64,000 bases of DNA from Desulfosediminicola ganghwensis. GTDB taxonomy: Bacteria; Desulfobacterota; Desulfobulbia; Desulfobulbales; Desulfocapsaceae. A model generated the notes under the pieces. That model ran no database searches, was not told where the DNA came from, and saw nothing but the letters and a program-made list of their open reading frames with translations. Each line of letters begins with the position of its first letter. The stretch's first letter is position 1. Location of the stretch: contig NZ_CP050699.1 of assembly GCF_005116675.2 (NCBI RefSeq), positions 186,001 to 250,000 of the forward strand. The letters are read 5' to 3'. Position numbers and translations under genes: made by a program. Below, one piece after another: positions 44,404 to 54,012 of this stretch.

Positions 44404-45787
44404 AGCAACTTCCCTTATGCAGTTCACTGGTAACTGAAACTGTTCCGCCATGGGCTTCGACAATCGCCTTCACCAGGTTCAGCCCCAACCCCAATCCCTG
44501 CTGCGACCTGGATCGGTCTCCCCGGTAAAGCCTGTCCCAGATTCGTCCCTGTTCATTTGGTGAAATGCCCATGCCGTCATCCTGAAAGTGGATGTGGATG
44601 AAGTCATCAGCAACCTCTGTTGTTACCTCAACAGACCCGCCGCCTTTGCCATACTTAATTGCGTTGTCTAAAAGATTTGCCCACACCCGCGCAATCCGCG
44701 ATGGGTCAGCCTGGATATACAGGTTGCCTGCCATATGGGCACGGAGGGCAATGCGCCGTTCTTCTGCCACATATTCGTACAGCGCCATCATTTCGGTAAT
44801 CGACTCGGCCAGATCTACCTGGGTACGTTGCAGCTTTAAAGCACCCGCCTCTGCTTCGGCAACGTTCATCATAATGCCAAGCATAGACAACACCCGTTCC
44901 GACTCTTCAAGACAGTCTGCCAGAGAATCACGAAGTCTCTCTGTATCACTTGCCTCCTGCAACCCGAACTCTGCCACCGAGCGCAACCGGGTAAGAGGCG
45001 TCCTGAGATCGTGGGCAACATTATCCAGGTTTGCCTGCATCTCTTCCACCAACTTTCGATTTCGCCCAAGAAGCACATTCACCTCCTCATAAAGAACGTA
45101 CTCTTCCGGAAAATTACCGACAGGCGAAATCCATAGTTTGCTTTTATCCCCCACCTTTTCCAAATTACTTCGTAGTCTGACGAGCGGTATCACCGTATGC
45201 TTTACAACCATCAAGGCAACGAAACCGCAGAGAATCCCGCCCGCTACCACAACAGCAAGAAAGAGATACGCAATGGCAAATACTGTCTGGCGTGAATCCT
45301 GACTGGGTTTACCAGCCTGCAGCATCAACCCTTTGTCAAGTTCAACAGTCACCATAGACCAATAAGTGATTGTGGAATTGTTTTTGGAATCTGTGATCGC
45401 CAGGGGATACCATGGGGTATTAATCACAGGCTGCAAATGCAGGATTTTCTTATATAGGGAGTGGTGCGTATCCCCACCTGCCACCAGCATCTGGTCTTCC
45501 CCGCGACGCAACCGGACAAAACCAAGCCCTTTCAGTTCAACCCTGTCCTGGGCTATTACCTGGCCAAACTGGACCCGGGCCGGATTGTTGCCTTCGACGT
45601 GACTCTCAATCAACTCATCCAGCAATGCCCTGGTTGTCTCAACCTCAGAGGTCCCAAGCTTATGACGCACAACTCCCAGCGAGATCAGAGCCAGGATGCA
45701 TACGATACCAAATGTGACTATAAAGACCGGAAGCGCACTCCTGCACCGTGCAAGGGTCAGGTCATCTTTAGTCAGCCCGAAGGACAT
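44357..45787 (-). CDS. Sensor histidine kinase (two-component)
   Basis: Inner-membrane kinase: helices at about residues 17-39 and 172-196 flank a ~130-residue periplasmic sensor region, then a HAMP-like linker, H-box NVAHDLRTPLTRLRS (phospho-His), N-box NLLDNAIKYGKGG, G1 DDGMGIS and G2 GLGLGLNLVKAI. 476 residues. The signal is unknown; relatives with an OmpR partner of this kind often sense metals. It overlaps the response regulator gene upstream by 20 bases, so the pair is co-transcribed. Confidence 0.93.
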   Translation of the reverse strand: MSFGLTKDDLTLARCRSALPVFIVTFGIVCILALISLGVVRHKLGTSEVETTRALLDELIESHVEGNNPARVQFGQVIAQDRVELKGLGFVRLRRGEDQMLVAGGDTHHSLYKKILHLQPVINTPWYPLAITDSKNNSTITYWSMVTVELDKGLMLQAGKPSQDSRQTVFAIAYLFLAVVVAGGILCGFVALMVVKHTVIPLVRLRSNLEKVGDKSKLWISPVGNFPEEYVLYEEVNVLLGRNRKLVEEMQANLDNVAHDLRTPLTRLRSVAEFGLQEASDTERLRDSLADCLEESERVLSMLGIMMNVAEAEAGALKLQRTQVDLAESITEMMALYEYVAEERRIALRAHMAGNLYIQADPSRIARVWANLLDNAIKYGKGGGSVEVTTEVADDFIHIHFQDDGMGISPNEQGRIWDRLYRGDRSRSQQGLGLGLNLVKAIVEAHGGTVSVTSELHKGSCFTVSLPKTVLLQPMT

Positions 45788-46442
45788 AGCCCATTCCCCG
45801 CACGGTCTGGATCATTTTTTTGTCAAAATCTTTATCGACCTTATTGCGCAGTCGGCAAACCAGGACATCAACCACATTGGTCTGAGGGTCAAAGTTGTAA
45901 TCGTATACCCGCTCAAGGATTGTCGTTTTTGAAATAACGGCGCCACTGTTCCGCATCATCAGTTCAAGCAGGGCATATTCCTTGGCCGGCAGTTCAATTT
46001 TTTCGCCTGCTCTGGTCACTTCGTGCCTGAGCAGGTCCATTTCAAGCTCACCCGCAGTCAGCATGGTCGGCTGGGCATTCTTTTTGTCTCGTCTGATCAA
46101 CACCTGGATGCGAACCAGCAACTCGGAAAATGAAAACGGTTTGATCATATAATCATCGCCACCCCGTTGCAGGCCCTGGATACGGTCATCTACCGATTGC
46201 CTCGCGCTTAAAATAAGAACTGGGGTATTTACACCGTGCTTTCGCAGCCCTTCGATTACCTGCAGCCCATCCATCTCCGGCAGCATGATATCGACCACCG
46301 CGGCGTCATGGATACCCTCCAGCCCCATGCTGAGGCCATCGGTACCGTTATAACAGGCATCAACAGCAAAACCGGCTTCCCGCAAGCCTTTTTCGATGAA
46401 TCCGGAGATCGTTTTATCGTCTTCTATGAGTAGTATGCGCAT
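45768..46442 (-). CDS. OmpR-family response regulator
   Basis: Receiver domain (DD at residues 8-9, phospho-Asp in VVDIMLPEMDG, Lys in MIKPFSFSEL) followed by a winged-helix DNA-binding domain (LPAKEYALLELMMRNSG... RGMGYVLRAD). 224 residues. Resembles the CusR/CopR branch, so a metal or envelope-stress target is plausible but unproven. Ribosome site AAAGGA. First of the two-gene operon with the kinase. Confidence 0.94.
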   Translation of the reverse strand: MRILLIEDDKTISGFIEKGLREAGFAVDACYNGTDGLSMGLEGIHDAAVVDIMLPEMDGLQVIEGLRKHGVNTPVLILSARQSVDDRIQGLQRGGDDYMIKPFSFSELLVRIQVLIRRDKKNAQPTMLTAGELEMDLLRHEVTRAGEKIELPAKEYALLELMMRNSGAVISKTTILERVYDYNFDPQTNVVDVLVCRLRNKVDKDFDKKMIQTVRGMGYVLRAD

Positions 46443-46473
46443 GAACCAATTCCTTTCTGGCAGCCATTGAACA

Positions 46474-47238
46474 TCACAGTGCGATCACTGAACAATTTCT
46501 GCCCGTGATACCATTACTTTCCCTGCAGGCACGCCGATAGGAAAAATAGTCTTCAGAACAACTGGTGCATCGGCCCGGCAGGATGATTGCCGAATCTGCC
46601 AACCCCTGCTCCAAGAGCTGGTCTCTCGATATCTGCCAGAAATCAAACCGGAGCCGGTCGTCCATATGCTGCTGAAAGTGAGCCGGAAGTTCTTTCTGGT
46701 AATGAACGAACTCTGCACAGCAGGGCCCCAGTGAAGGGCTGACCACCGCGCGCATGCCACCAGGATTACAACCAAACTCTTTTTGCATGGCCTGCACTGT
46801 GGTGCCGATAATGTTCATCACACTTCCGCGCCAGCCGCTGTGTACCGCGCCAATCACCTTGTTTTCCGGATCATAGAGCAATAGTGCCTGACAATCCGCA
46901 TGCTGGACCATGAGCCCCACATCCGGTTGATTGGTGATAAATGCATCATATCCATCCACTTCCAGATCTTCGGTGAGTGGCTCAGCAAGAGAATAGACTT
47001 CCTCTCCATGTACCTGCTTTCCTGAAAGCAGGTGACTCACGCCCATCCTCGCTTTCACCAGCCTGCGGTTTTCTGCGACAAGCTCTGGCGCATCTCCCAC
47101 GGCAAGACCGATATTTAAAGAATCAAATGCTCCCTTGCTTACTCCGCCATGCCTGTTGAACAACCCATACCTGCAGCTATTGCCCTGTAATCCTGCAAAT
47201 TGTTCTATATCAGGCAATCCGCACTTATCCTGTTCCAT
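46474..47238 (-). CDS. pgeF: PgeF/YfiH laccase-domain protein (purine nucleoside phosphorylase/hydrolase family)
   Basis: Multi-copper-oxidase-like fold protein of the DUF152/LACC1 family, involved in purine nucleoside handling and in peptidoglycan quality control in E. coli. The signature segments are LSGKQVHGEEVYSL, VQHADCQALLL (His/Cys metal ligands) and GAVHSGWRGSVMNIIG (third His). ATG 47238 with AAAGGAAAA gives the usual 254 residues; a longer frame adds an unlikely tail. Confidence 0.9.
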   Translation of the reverse strand: MEQDKCGLPDIEQFAGLQGNSCRYGLFNRHGGVSKGAFDSLNIGLAVGDAPELVAENRRLVKARMGVSHLLSGKQVHGEEVYSLAEPLTEDLEVDGYDAFITNQPDVGLMVQHADCQALLLYDPENKVIGAVHSGWRGSVMNIIGTTVQAMQKEFGCNPGGMRAVVSPSLGPCCAEFVHYQKELPAHFQQHMDDRLRFDFWQISRDQLLEQGLADSAIILPGRCTSCSEDYFSYRRACRESNGITGRNCSVIAL

Positions 47239-47393
47239 TGTTTTCCTTTTGTTATTGTGCCATTGTGGCATCGTAGGTGACGCACCATATAGCCTCAAAA
47301 GGGTATAACAAAGGAGAAAAGCGAGCAACAAAAAAGGGGAGCATCCATTGCTGGACACTCCCCAAGATTAAACAGATACGCTATGAAAGTGTA

Positions 47394-48881
47394 TTAGAAT
47401 TTTGCCTCGAAGGTCAGGTAGATCTGATCGGCACTTTCGACAGGGTCCATTTTCATTGCCTGAAGCATTGCCTGGTCTCCGGCATCGCCCAAATCGTATG
47501 CATACATATTCCAATCACCAGAGCCGGTATAATCGTACTCGTAATGCTGGTATCCCAATCTAACAAAGGTCTTGGCGTATTTAGAAATCGCCTCTCCGGT
47601 CGGCAGGTCGTAAATCATATATAATTCATAAACTTGCCCACGCGTAGCCAGCTTAGACTGGTAGATCTCATCATGCCCTGGAGACATAGCGACCCAATAC
47701 TGGGAGCCCCAGTTAACTTCAGCTCCGACTTTCAGTCCAATCTCGTCAATGTCATAGCGCAAACCAGCATAAATAGAATAACCGTGCTCATTATCTGTAT
47801 TTGGCGCTCCAGCCATTGGATCATTAAACATGCCATTGGAATTTGGCATGGTCTGGGAGTAGCCACCGGAAAGGAAGTAGTTGAGGTCGCCAACTTTATT
47901 CTGATATACCGCTGAGGTATGCCAGATATCACCAATATTCGCCCTCGGCCCCATCATACTTGCAAACATAGCATTATCTGCATCATCGGAAAACTGCGGA
48001 TAATTGACCACATCAAACGCCATAAAGGACTGAAGATAAAGGAACCGATCATCCTTTTTCATGATATCCCAGCTCAATCCAGCAAAATCCATATCATCAA
48101 TGCTGTCAGTGGAATCTACTTGTAACCCATCCTCAAAGCCACGACCATAGCAGAAGCGAATCTTGCTGGTACCCAGGGCTTCCGGCCCCCAGCTCCAGCC
48201 ATAACCAAGCGCCAGACCATCAAACGGCCAGTTCATAAATGCCATCGGGGTGGCCAGTCGCTCATCCTCACCCAGGCGAACCTCTGAAGGAGGTCCATCC
48301 GTTGTTGGCCTGCGGCCAATGGAGAACCACATCGGCAAGCCACCAATATTATTCCAGTTTACAAAGGCTCGATCCACATAGAGACTACTGTCTCCGGTTG
48401 GCGTGCGGGTTACATTGCCATCGAATATCGGCCAGATAGCTCTAGAGTCGTCCTGAAAAGCTGACTGCATGCCCCAGGTCTTGTACATGGCAAGGCGACC
48501 TTTAAACTCAACGTTCTCAGTAGCTTTCACCCGCATATTCAAGCGGAACCGGTTGGTCCAGAGAGAATCATTGCTGAGACTTTTACCACTAACCGTATCC
48601 GCATTGTAGTAATCAACCCGAGACCTGAAATCCCCGTAAAATTTTATGCGCGAGGCAAGGTCCCAGCCTTCTGTTTTTTCGTCAATCTCGTCTAAAATAT
48701 CTTCCTGTTCCGCGTTTACCGCCTGCTGGTCCGCAACGGCTGATTTCAACTCGATAAGCTGCCTGCTCAGCTCTTCAATCTTGCGCTCAAGATCAGATAC
48801 GTCTGGTGCGCTGTTTGCGGATGCTGCCATCGGCAATGCGAGCATACTCGCAAGGGCTAGTGTGGAAAACCTTTTGATCAT
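47394..48881 (-). CDS. DUF3373-family outer-membrane porin, first copy
   Basis: 495 residues: signal peptide (MIKRFSTLALASMLALPMAA), coiled coil with heptads (about residues 30-70, DLERKIEELSRQLIELKSAV), then a beta-barrel that ends in Phe (AKF), as outer-membrane proteins do. Shared with its paralogue are the FYGDFRSR, WGMQSAF, SIGRRPTTDGPP and CYGRGFEDGL segments. The coiled coil suggests a trimeric, peptidoglycan-reaching porin. The second copy lies 1.2 kb further on with cbiK between. Confidence 0.85.
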   Translation of the reverse strand: MIKRFSTLALASMLALPMAASANSAPDVSDLERKIEELSRQLIELKSAVADQQAVNAEQEDILDEIDEKTEGWDLASRIKFYGDFRSRVDYYNADTVSGKSLSNDSLWTNRFRLNMRVKATENVEFKGRLAMYKTWGMQSAFQDDSRAIWPIFDGNVTRTPTGDSSLYVDRAFVNWNNIGGLPMWFSIGRRPTTDGPPSEVRLGEDERLATPMAFMNWPFDGLALGYGWSWGPEALGTSKIRFCYGRGFEDGLQVDSTDSIDDMDFAGLSWDIMKKDDRFLYLQSFMAFDVVNYPQFSDDADNAMFASMMGPRANIGDIWHTSAVYQNKVGDLNYFLSGGYSQTMPNSNGMFNDPMAGAPNTDNEHGYSIYAGLRYDIDEIGLKVGAEVNWGSQYWVAMSPGHDEIYQSKLATRGQVYELYMIYDLPTGEAISKYAKTFVRLGYQHYEYDYTGSGDWNMYAYDLGDAGDQAMLQAMKMDPVESADQIYLTFEAKF

Positions 48882-49238
48882 AACTCCTCCTCCTGAATAA
48901 AAACCGGCTCAATCTCCCCATGAAAAAGAACCAAGCACTTCTATCTCCCCTGCTGCTTCAACCCTGGAGCTCTCCTACTCCGTGGTCACTGCAACAGTAT
49001 TACGTTATTTTATAATTTAGGATTTTAATTTAATATTTGATTTCTTTAACGCTGTCAACAGGATATATGACTCATCACAATCCTGAGCAGATAGCTCGAG
49101 CCACTATTACGCTGTAACACGTGCAATCATTGCTCACAGCGCCATCAGCCACCACAAATTTAAATTGAGAGTTTTTCTGGAAATAGCATTTTGAAACGTT
49201 TAGACTGAAGGCCTCAATGACCATCACAAGGACATAAA
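48882..49238. other. Divergent spacer between porin and cbiK
   Basis: 357 AT-rich bases holding the ribosome site of the porin gene and the promoters of both genes. I see no cobalamin riboswitch signature and no recognisable operator. Confidence 0.4.
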
Positions 49239-50027
49239 ATGAAGATACCGGTAATTCTCACCGCCTCCAGCGCGGCTAAACAAGCACGCGCAACCTATCT
49301 GGCTCTCGAAAACCATATTCGAGGCGCTCTACCAGTCATTCACACCAACCAGTATGAGTTTCACTGGAGCTACAGCAGTCGGGTTGCTAACAGGGAAAGG
49401 GCAAAAGGCAGCACATCATCATTACCTGAAATCGGCGATGTGGTCAGACAGTTGATTGATATGGGGCATAAGCATGCCATTATGCAATCTCTACAACTCA
49501 TCGTTGGGCATGAGTTTCATCAACTGCACCGAGAGTCGAGTCATACTGAACAACTCGCATGTCACCTCGGGAAACCTCTTCTGACTGCTCCTGATGATTT
49601 TTATGAGTTCATGAAAATTCTTGCAACCATTGCAAGTCCATACCCTGATCACGCTCTTTTACTCGTCGGCCATGGCACACGTCATGCTTCATGGCCCCTA
49701 TATCTTGGCCTGGAGCAGGTCATGCAGCGCCATTTCGGCAAGCGGGCGTATGTTGGAGTTGTGGAACACTATCCGGATAGTACCGACATTGAACAGCGCA
49801 TTACACTCAGTGGCCACAGCAAGGTCCTGGTCATTCCTTTCTTTATGGTCGCTGGTGTTCACTTTCATCGTGACGTCGCCGGAGAGGGTATGTCTTCCTG
49901 GAGGAGCAGGATACTGAGGGCAGGGCTTGAAGTTGAAATCGCCTGCGGGGATGGCCTTGGCGCACTACCTGATATCGGCCGGATCTTCGCCCGCCATATC
50001 ACGGACGCATCAGCCGAGATAGCATAA
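49239..50027 (+). CDS. cbiK: Sirohydrochlorin cobalto/ferrochelatase CbiK
   Basis: Inserts Co2+ (or Fe2+) into sirohydrochlorin, the anaerobic cobamide branch point and also the route to siroheme. 262 residues, class II chelatase fold. Catalytic His in LLLVGHGTRHASWP and VAGVHFHRDVAGEG; the N-terminal RATYLALENHIRGALP matches the family. It has no signal peptide, unlike the periplasmic CbiK of Desulfovibrio, so it is likely cytoplasmic. It lies between two paralogous porin genes on the opposite strand. Ribosome site AAGGACA. Confidence 0.93.
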   Translation: MKIPVILTASSAAKQARATYLALENHIRGALPVIHTNQYEFHWSYSSRVANRERAKGSTSSLPEIGDVVRQLIDMGHKHAIMQSLQLIVGHEFHQLHRESSHTEQLACHLGKPLLTAPDDFYEFMKILATIASPYPDHALLLVGHGTRHASWPLYLGLEQVMQRHFGKRAYVGVVEHYPDSTDIEQRITLSGHSKVLVIPFFMVAGVHFHRDVAGEGMSSWRSRILRAGLEVEIACGDGLGALPDIGRIFARHITDASAEIA

Positions 50028-50035
50028 ATGCCAAA

Positions 50036-50061
50036 GGGAGTAGCCAGTAATGACTACTCCC
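50036..50061. terminator. Hairpin between cbiK and the second porin
   Basis: GGGAGTAG (50036-50043) pairs perfectly with CTACTCCC (50054-50061) over a ten-base loop; T tracts are short, so a bidirectional weak terminator is likely. Confidence 0.6.
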
Positions 50062-50091
50062 CTGATATAATAACTGTAGCTGAAAGGATAT

Positions 50092-51621
50092 TTAGAAATA
50101 CGCCTCAAAAGTCAGATAAATCTGATCAGCACTTTCCACAGGATCTTGCCCAAAGGCCTGCAGCATTGCCAGATCTCCCGCATCATCCAGGTCAAATGGG
50201 TAGAGATTCCAGTCCCCCGAGCCCGAATAATCGTATTCATAGTGCTGGTAGCCCAGCCGCATGAACGTCTTGGCATATTTTGAAAGTGCTTCTCCCGTGG
50301 GCAGATCATAAATCAGATATACTTCGTACACCTGGCCACGGGTCGCCAGTTTGGACTGATAGATCTCGTCATGACCAGGAGACATGGCAAGCCAGTACTG
50401 GGAGCCCCAGTTAAATTCCCCGCCCAGTTTCAAGCCGATGTCATCCCAATCATAGCGCACACCCGCATAGATGGAATAGCCATCCTCGTTATCGGTGCTT
50501 GGTGTCCCGTCGAAAAAGAACATACCCTCGGAATCTGGTATGGTCTGGGAATAGCCACCTGCGATGAAATAATTGAGGTCACTGACTTTATTCTGGTAAA
50601 CAGCCGCAGAATGCCAGATATTTCCCAGATTTTTGCGAGCTCCAAACCCGCCCGGAAAATTTGGATCAGTTTGGTCCATAATGGGATCCTGCTGGGCTCC
50701 GAACTCTATGAATTCAGACTGGAAATTTGGATAATTAATGACGTCAAAACCCATATATGACTGAATATAGGCAAAGCGATCACCCTTTTTCATGATATCC
50801 CAGGCAAGACCTGCAAAATCCATGTCATGAACGCTGTCGGCGGAATCGGCCTGCAGGCCATCCTCAAAGCCACGGCCATAACAGAAACGCACCTTGCTGG
50901 TGCCCATCTGTTCAGCCCCCCAACTCCAGCCATAACCGAGCACCAGACCATCAAAAGGCCAGTCCATGAAGGCCATCGGCGTTCCCTGTCGCTCATCGAG
51001 ACCGAGACGAATCTCTGCCGGCGGCCCATCTGTGGTTGGTCTGCGACCTATGGAAAACCACATGGGCAGTCCCGCAATGTTGTTCCAATTAAGGAAGGCA
51101 CGATCCACATAGAGCGAGCTGTCTTCCGCCGGGGTGCGAGTCACATTCCCATCAAATACCGGCCACATTGCACCTGAATCATCAGTGAATGCAGACTGCA
51201 TGCCCCAGGCCTTGTACATTGCCAGACGTCCTTTGAATTCGACATTTTCCGTGGCCTTTACCCGCATATTCAGACGAAATCGATTTGTCCAGAGAGTATC
51301 GTTCTCAAGATTTCTGCCAAATACCGTATCCGCGTTGTAATAATCAAGACGTGACCTGAAATCACCATAGAATTTGAATCGTGCGGCCAGATCCCAACCC
51401 TCTGTTTTTTCGTCGATTTCGTCCAGGAATTCTTCCTGATCCTCGTTTAATGCCCTCTGCTCGTCCACCGCTGCTCTAAGCTCAGCCAATTGCCTGCTCA
51501 ATTCCTCAATTTTCAGCTCAAGCTCAGACACCCCTGGTCCACCGCTGTCACCATTTGCTGCTGCCGTAATCGGCAATGCCAGCATACTTGCAAGGACAAA
51601 TGTAGAAAACCTTTTGATCAT
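50092..51621 (-). CDS. DUF3373-family outer-membrane porin, second copy
   Basis: About 509 residues from ATG 51621 (AGGAGGGGAAG ribosome site). It is closely similar along its length to the other porin: same signal peptide, same coiled coil (LELKIEELSRQLAELRAAVD), same motifs (FYGDFRSR, GRRPTTDGPP, CYGRGFEDGL), and ends in Phe (AYF). Differences cluster in a few loops, for example the IEFGAQQDPIMDQTDPN insert near residue 310. The pair is a tandem duplication around cbiK. Confidence 0.85.
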   Translation of the reverse strand: MIKRFSTFVLASMLALPITAAANGDSGGPGVSELELKIEELSRQLAELRAAVDEQRALNEDQEEFLDEIDEKTEGWDLAARFKFYGDFRSRLDYYNADTVFGRNLENDTLWTNRFRLNMRVKATENVEFKGRLAMYKAWGMQSAFTDDSGAMWPVFDGNVTRTPAEDSSLYVDRAFLNWNNIAGLPMWFSIGRRPTTDGPPAEIRLGLDERQGTPMAFMDWPFDGLVLGYGWSWGAEQMGTSKVRFCYGRGFEDGLQADSADSVHDMDFAGLAWDIMKKGDRFAYIQSYMGFDVINYPNFQSEFIEFGAQQDPIMDQTDPNFPGGFGARKNLGNIWHSAAVYQNKVSDLNYFIAGGYSQTIPDSEGMFFFDGTPSTDNEDGYSIYAGVRYDWDDIGLKLGGEFNWGSQYWLAMSPGHDEIYQSKLATRGQVYEVYLIYDLPTGEALSKYAKTFMRLGYQHYEYDYSGSGDWNLYPFDLDDAGDLAMLQAFGQDPVESADQIYLTFEAYF

Positions 51622-51824
51622 AGTCTTCCCCTCCTTCACAACAACTGGTTCCGGCCCCTAACATATACGACGCGTTGCCTTTTTCTCCTCTTTACCTCCC
51701 CCTAAAGCGCGAATTCATTTGATTGCCAGGCATTAATTGTAGCAATTATAGCATCGATCTGGATAAATTATAGAGATTAAATGCAAAAACCTCCCGAACT
51801 GTGCTTTTTAAAATCGAATCCCCC

Positions 51825-51859
51825 AAAAAAAATGGGGCCACTCCTTTCGGAGTGGCCCC
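51825..51859 (-). terminator. Intrinsic terminator of amtB-glnK
   Basis: On the minus strand an 11-bp perfect stem GGGGCCACTCC/GGAGTGGCCCC with a four-base loop, then A and T8. Confidence 0.94.
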
Positions 51860-51892
51860 AAACAGCAAGAAGGTTGGGTTTTGCTGGTGGAA

Positions 51893-52243
<351 letters not shown>

Positions 52244-52249
52244 CTAATA

Positions 52250-53593
52250 TCAATCCTTGGTGAACTCCGGATATGCATCAAGACCACACTCGCTGATGTC
52301 ACAACCTTCAAGTTCCTCTTCTTCAGTTACACGGATACCCATGAGAGCTTTCAGTGCCAGCCATACTACGAAACTTGTACCGAATACCCAGGCGAAGATC
52401 ACTACGATACCGGTGAGCTGTGCTACGAGAGACCCTTCCGGATTGGTAAAAGCTACGGCGATCAGACCCCAGATACCGACAACACCATGCACTGAGATTG
52501 CACCAACCGGATCATCAACCTTTGCTTTATCTATGAAGACGATGGCTGCCACGACGATGAGACCACCAATTGCACCTACGATTGTTGCCAACAAAGGACT
52601 TGGGGTGAGAGGTTCAGCGGTAATCGCCACCAGGCCGGCAAGAGCACCGTTTAAGGCCATGGTCAGATCAGCTTTACCGAACCACGCTCTGGAGAAGAGC
52701 AGCGCTGCCACAAGACCACCAGCCGCGGCGGTGTTGGTGTTGACAAAAATCATGGATACGGCGTTCGCTTCTTCAATGTTACTGATCTTCAGCTCGGAAC
52801 CGCCGTTAAAACCGAACCAGCCGAGCCAGAGGATAAAGGTACCGAGAGTAGCCAATGGCAGGTTAGCACCTGGGATAGCGTTGATTCTACCACTTACATA
52901 TTTGCCTTTACGTGCGCCGAGCAGAAGTACACCGGCGAGAGCTGCAGAGGCACCACAGAGATGAACAACACCGGAACCTGCGAAATCGAGGAAACCGAGA
53001 GCGTCGAGGAAACCACCGCCCCACTTCCAATACCCCTGTACCGGGTAAATGAAACCGGTCATAACTACAGCAAAAGCCAGGAATGCCCACAGTTTCATGC
53101 GCTCAGCAACAGCTCCGGAAACGATAGACATAGCGGTCGCAACGAACACCACCTGGAAGAAGAAATCAGACATAGCGGAATAGTAGGTATCTCCACCACT
53201 TGCCAGCACATCAGCTACGGAGTTATCAGCACCGAGGAAAAAACCGAACCCTGGGATAATGCCGCTGCCGTCGCCGTACATGATGTTGTAACCGACGATC
53301 ATATACATAATACAGGCGATAGAGTACAGTGCGACGTTCTTGGTAAGAATCTCAACGGTATTTTTGCTGCGTACCAGACCAGCCTCAAGCATGGCAAAAC
53401 CGGCCGCCATCCACATTACCAGAGCACCCGACATCAGAAAGTAGAAAGTATCCAATGCATATGCAAGGTTGATCAGGGTGTCACCTACGCTGGCAACCTC
53501 TTCAGCACAAGCCGGCCCGGCTATGGCCAGGGAAGCGAGCAAAGCTGCTCCACCCCAGTACGTTCTGTTCTTCATCTTCAATCTCATTTTCAC
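52250..53593 (-). CDS. amtB: Ammonium transporter
   Basis: Channel-like ammonium importer, 447 residues: signal-peptide-like N-terminus (ending near ACAEE) then 11 helices. The pore His pair is in SGVVHLCGASAALAGV and VHGVVGIWGLIAVA; MWMAAGFAMLEAGLVRSKNT is the family opening. A GTG start at 53593 is favoured: AAGGAGG lies seven bases before it. GlnK downstream on the same strand gates it. A sigma-54-type promoter lies about 90 bases upstream. Confidence 0.94.
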   Translation of the reverse strand: MKMRLKMKNRTYWGGAALLASLAIAGPACAEEVASVGDTLINLAYALDTFYFLMSGALVMWMAAGFAMLEAGLVRSKNTVEILTKNVALYSIACIMYMIVGYNIMYGDGSGIIPGFGFFLGADNSVADVLASGGDTYYSAMSDFFFQVVFVATAMSIVSGAVAERMKLWAFLAFAVVMTGFIYPVQGYWKWGGGFLDALGFLDFAGSGVVHLCGASAALAGVLLLGARKGKYVSGRINAIPGANLPLATLGTFILWLGWFGFNGGSELKISNIEEANAVSMIFVNTNTAAAGGLVAALLFSRAWFGKADLTMALNGALAGLVAITAEPLTPSPLLATIVGAIGGLIVVAAIVFIDKAKVDDPVGAISVHGVVGIWGLIAVAFTNPEGSLVAQLTGIVVIFAWVFGTSFVVWLALKALMGIRVTEEEELEGCDISECGLDAYPEFTKD

Positions 53594-53680
53594 GACAATC
53601 CCTCCTTGTGGTTATAGCCTGCCCTTTCCCTCTTCTGAAACAGCAGATAAATTGGACAACAACAAATTTGTCTTTCTTAT

Positions 53681-53696
53681 TACAAACACTGTGCCA
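53681..53696 (-). promoter_or_regulatory. Sigma-54-type promoter candidate for amtB-glnK
   Basis: On the minus strand TGGCAC-AGTGT-TTGTA: perfect -24 element, correct spacing, and one mismatch in the -12 element (GT for GC). Transcription would start about 75 bases before amtB. It fits nitrogen-starvation control. Confidence 0.55.
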
Positions 53697-53894
53697 GACC
53701 TGTTTTTTTCTTCACATCCCGCTAATCCAGGCACATACAGCCAATATTGCCCGAAATGCACGGCACCTCGGCACAAACAAGGATTACATTTAAGTAAGAA
53801 TCAAACATCAATCATGCCACTTTTGTAATACTTTTCTTTTCCGTTTCTACAGGTAACTACCAGCCGACCTGTCGGACAACAGCCCAATCCCACG

Positions 53895-53935
53895 AAAAAA
53901 AAGCACCATTCACGATAGGCGTGAATGGTGCTTTT
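53895..53935 (-). terminator. Intrinsic terminator of nifA
   Basis: On the minus strand a 16-bp perfect stem (AAAAGCACCATTCACG and its complement, five-base loop) runs into T8. Confidence 0.92.
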
Positions 53936-54012
53936 CAAGATACTGACCAGATCAGATGATACAGATTACATAGTTGTAAATAGCTCCAACAAGGGTACGG
54001 CGTATATCACCA

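Larger units (their letters stand above)
53594..54012. other. Intergenic region between amtB and nifA
   Basis: About 420 bases without a gene. It contains the amtB ribosome site, the sigma-54-type promoter candidate at 53681-53696 and the nifA terminator at 53895-53935. The rest shows no other structure I can support. Confidence 0.5.
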
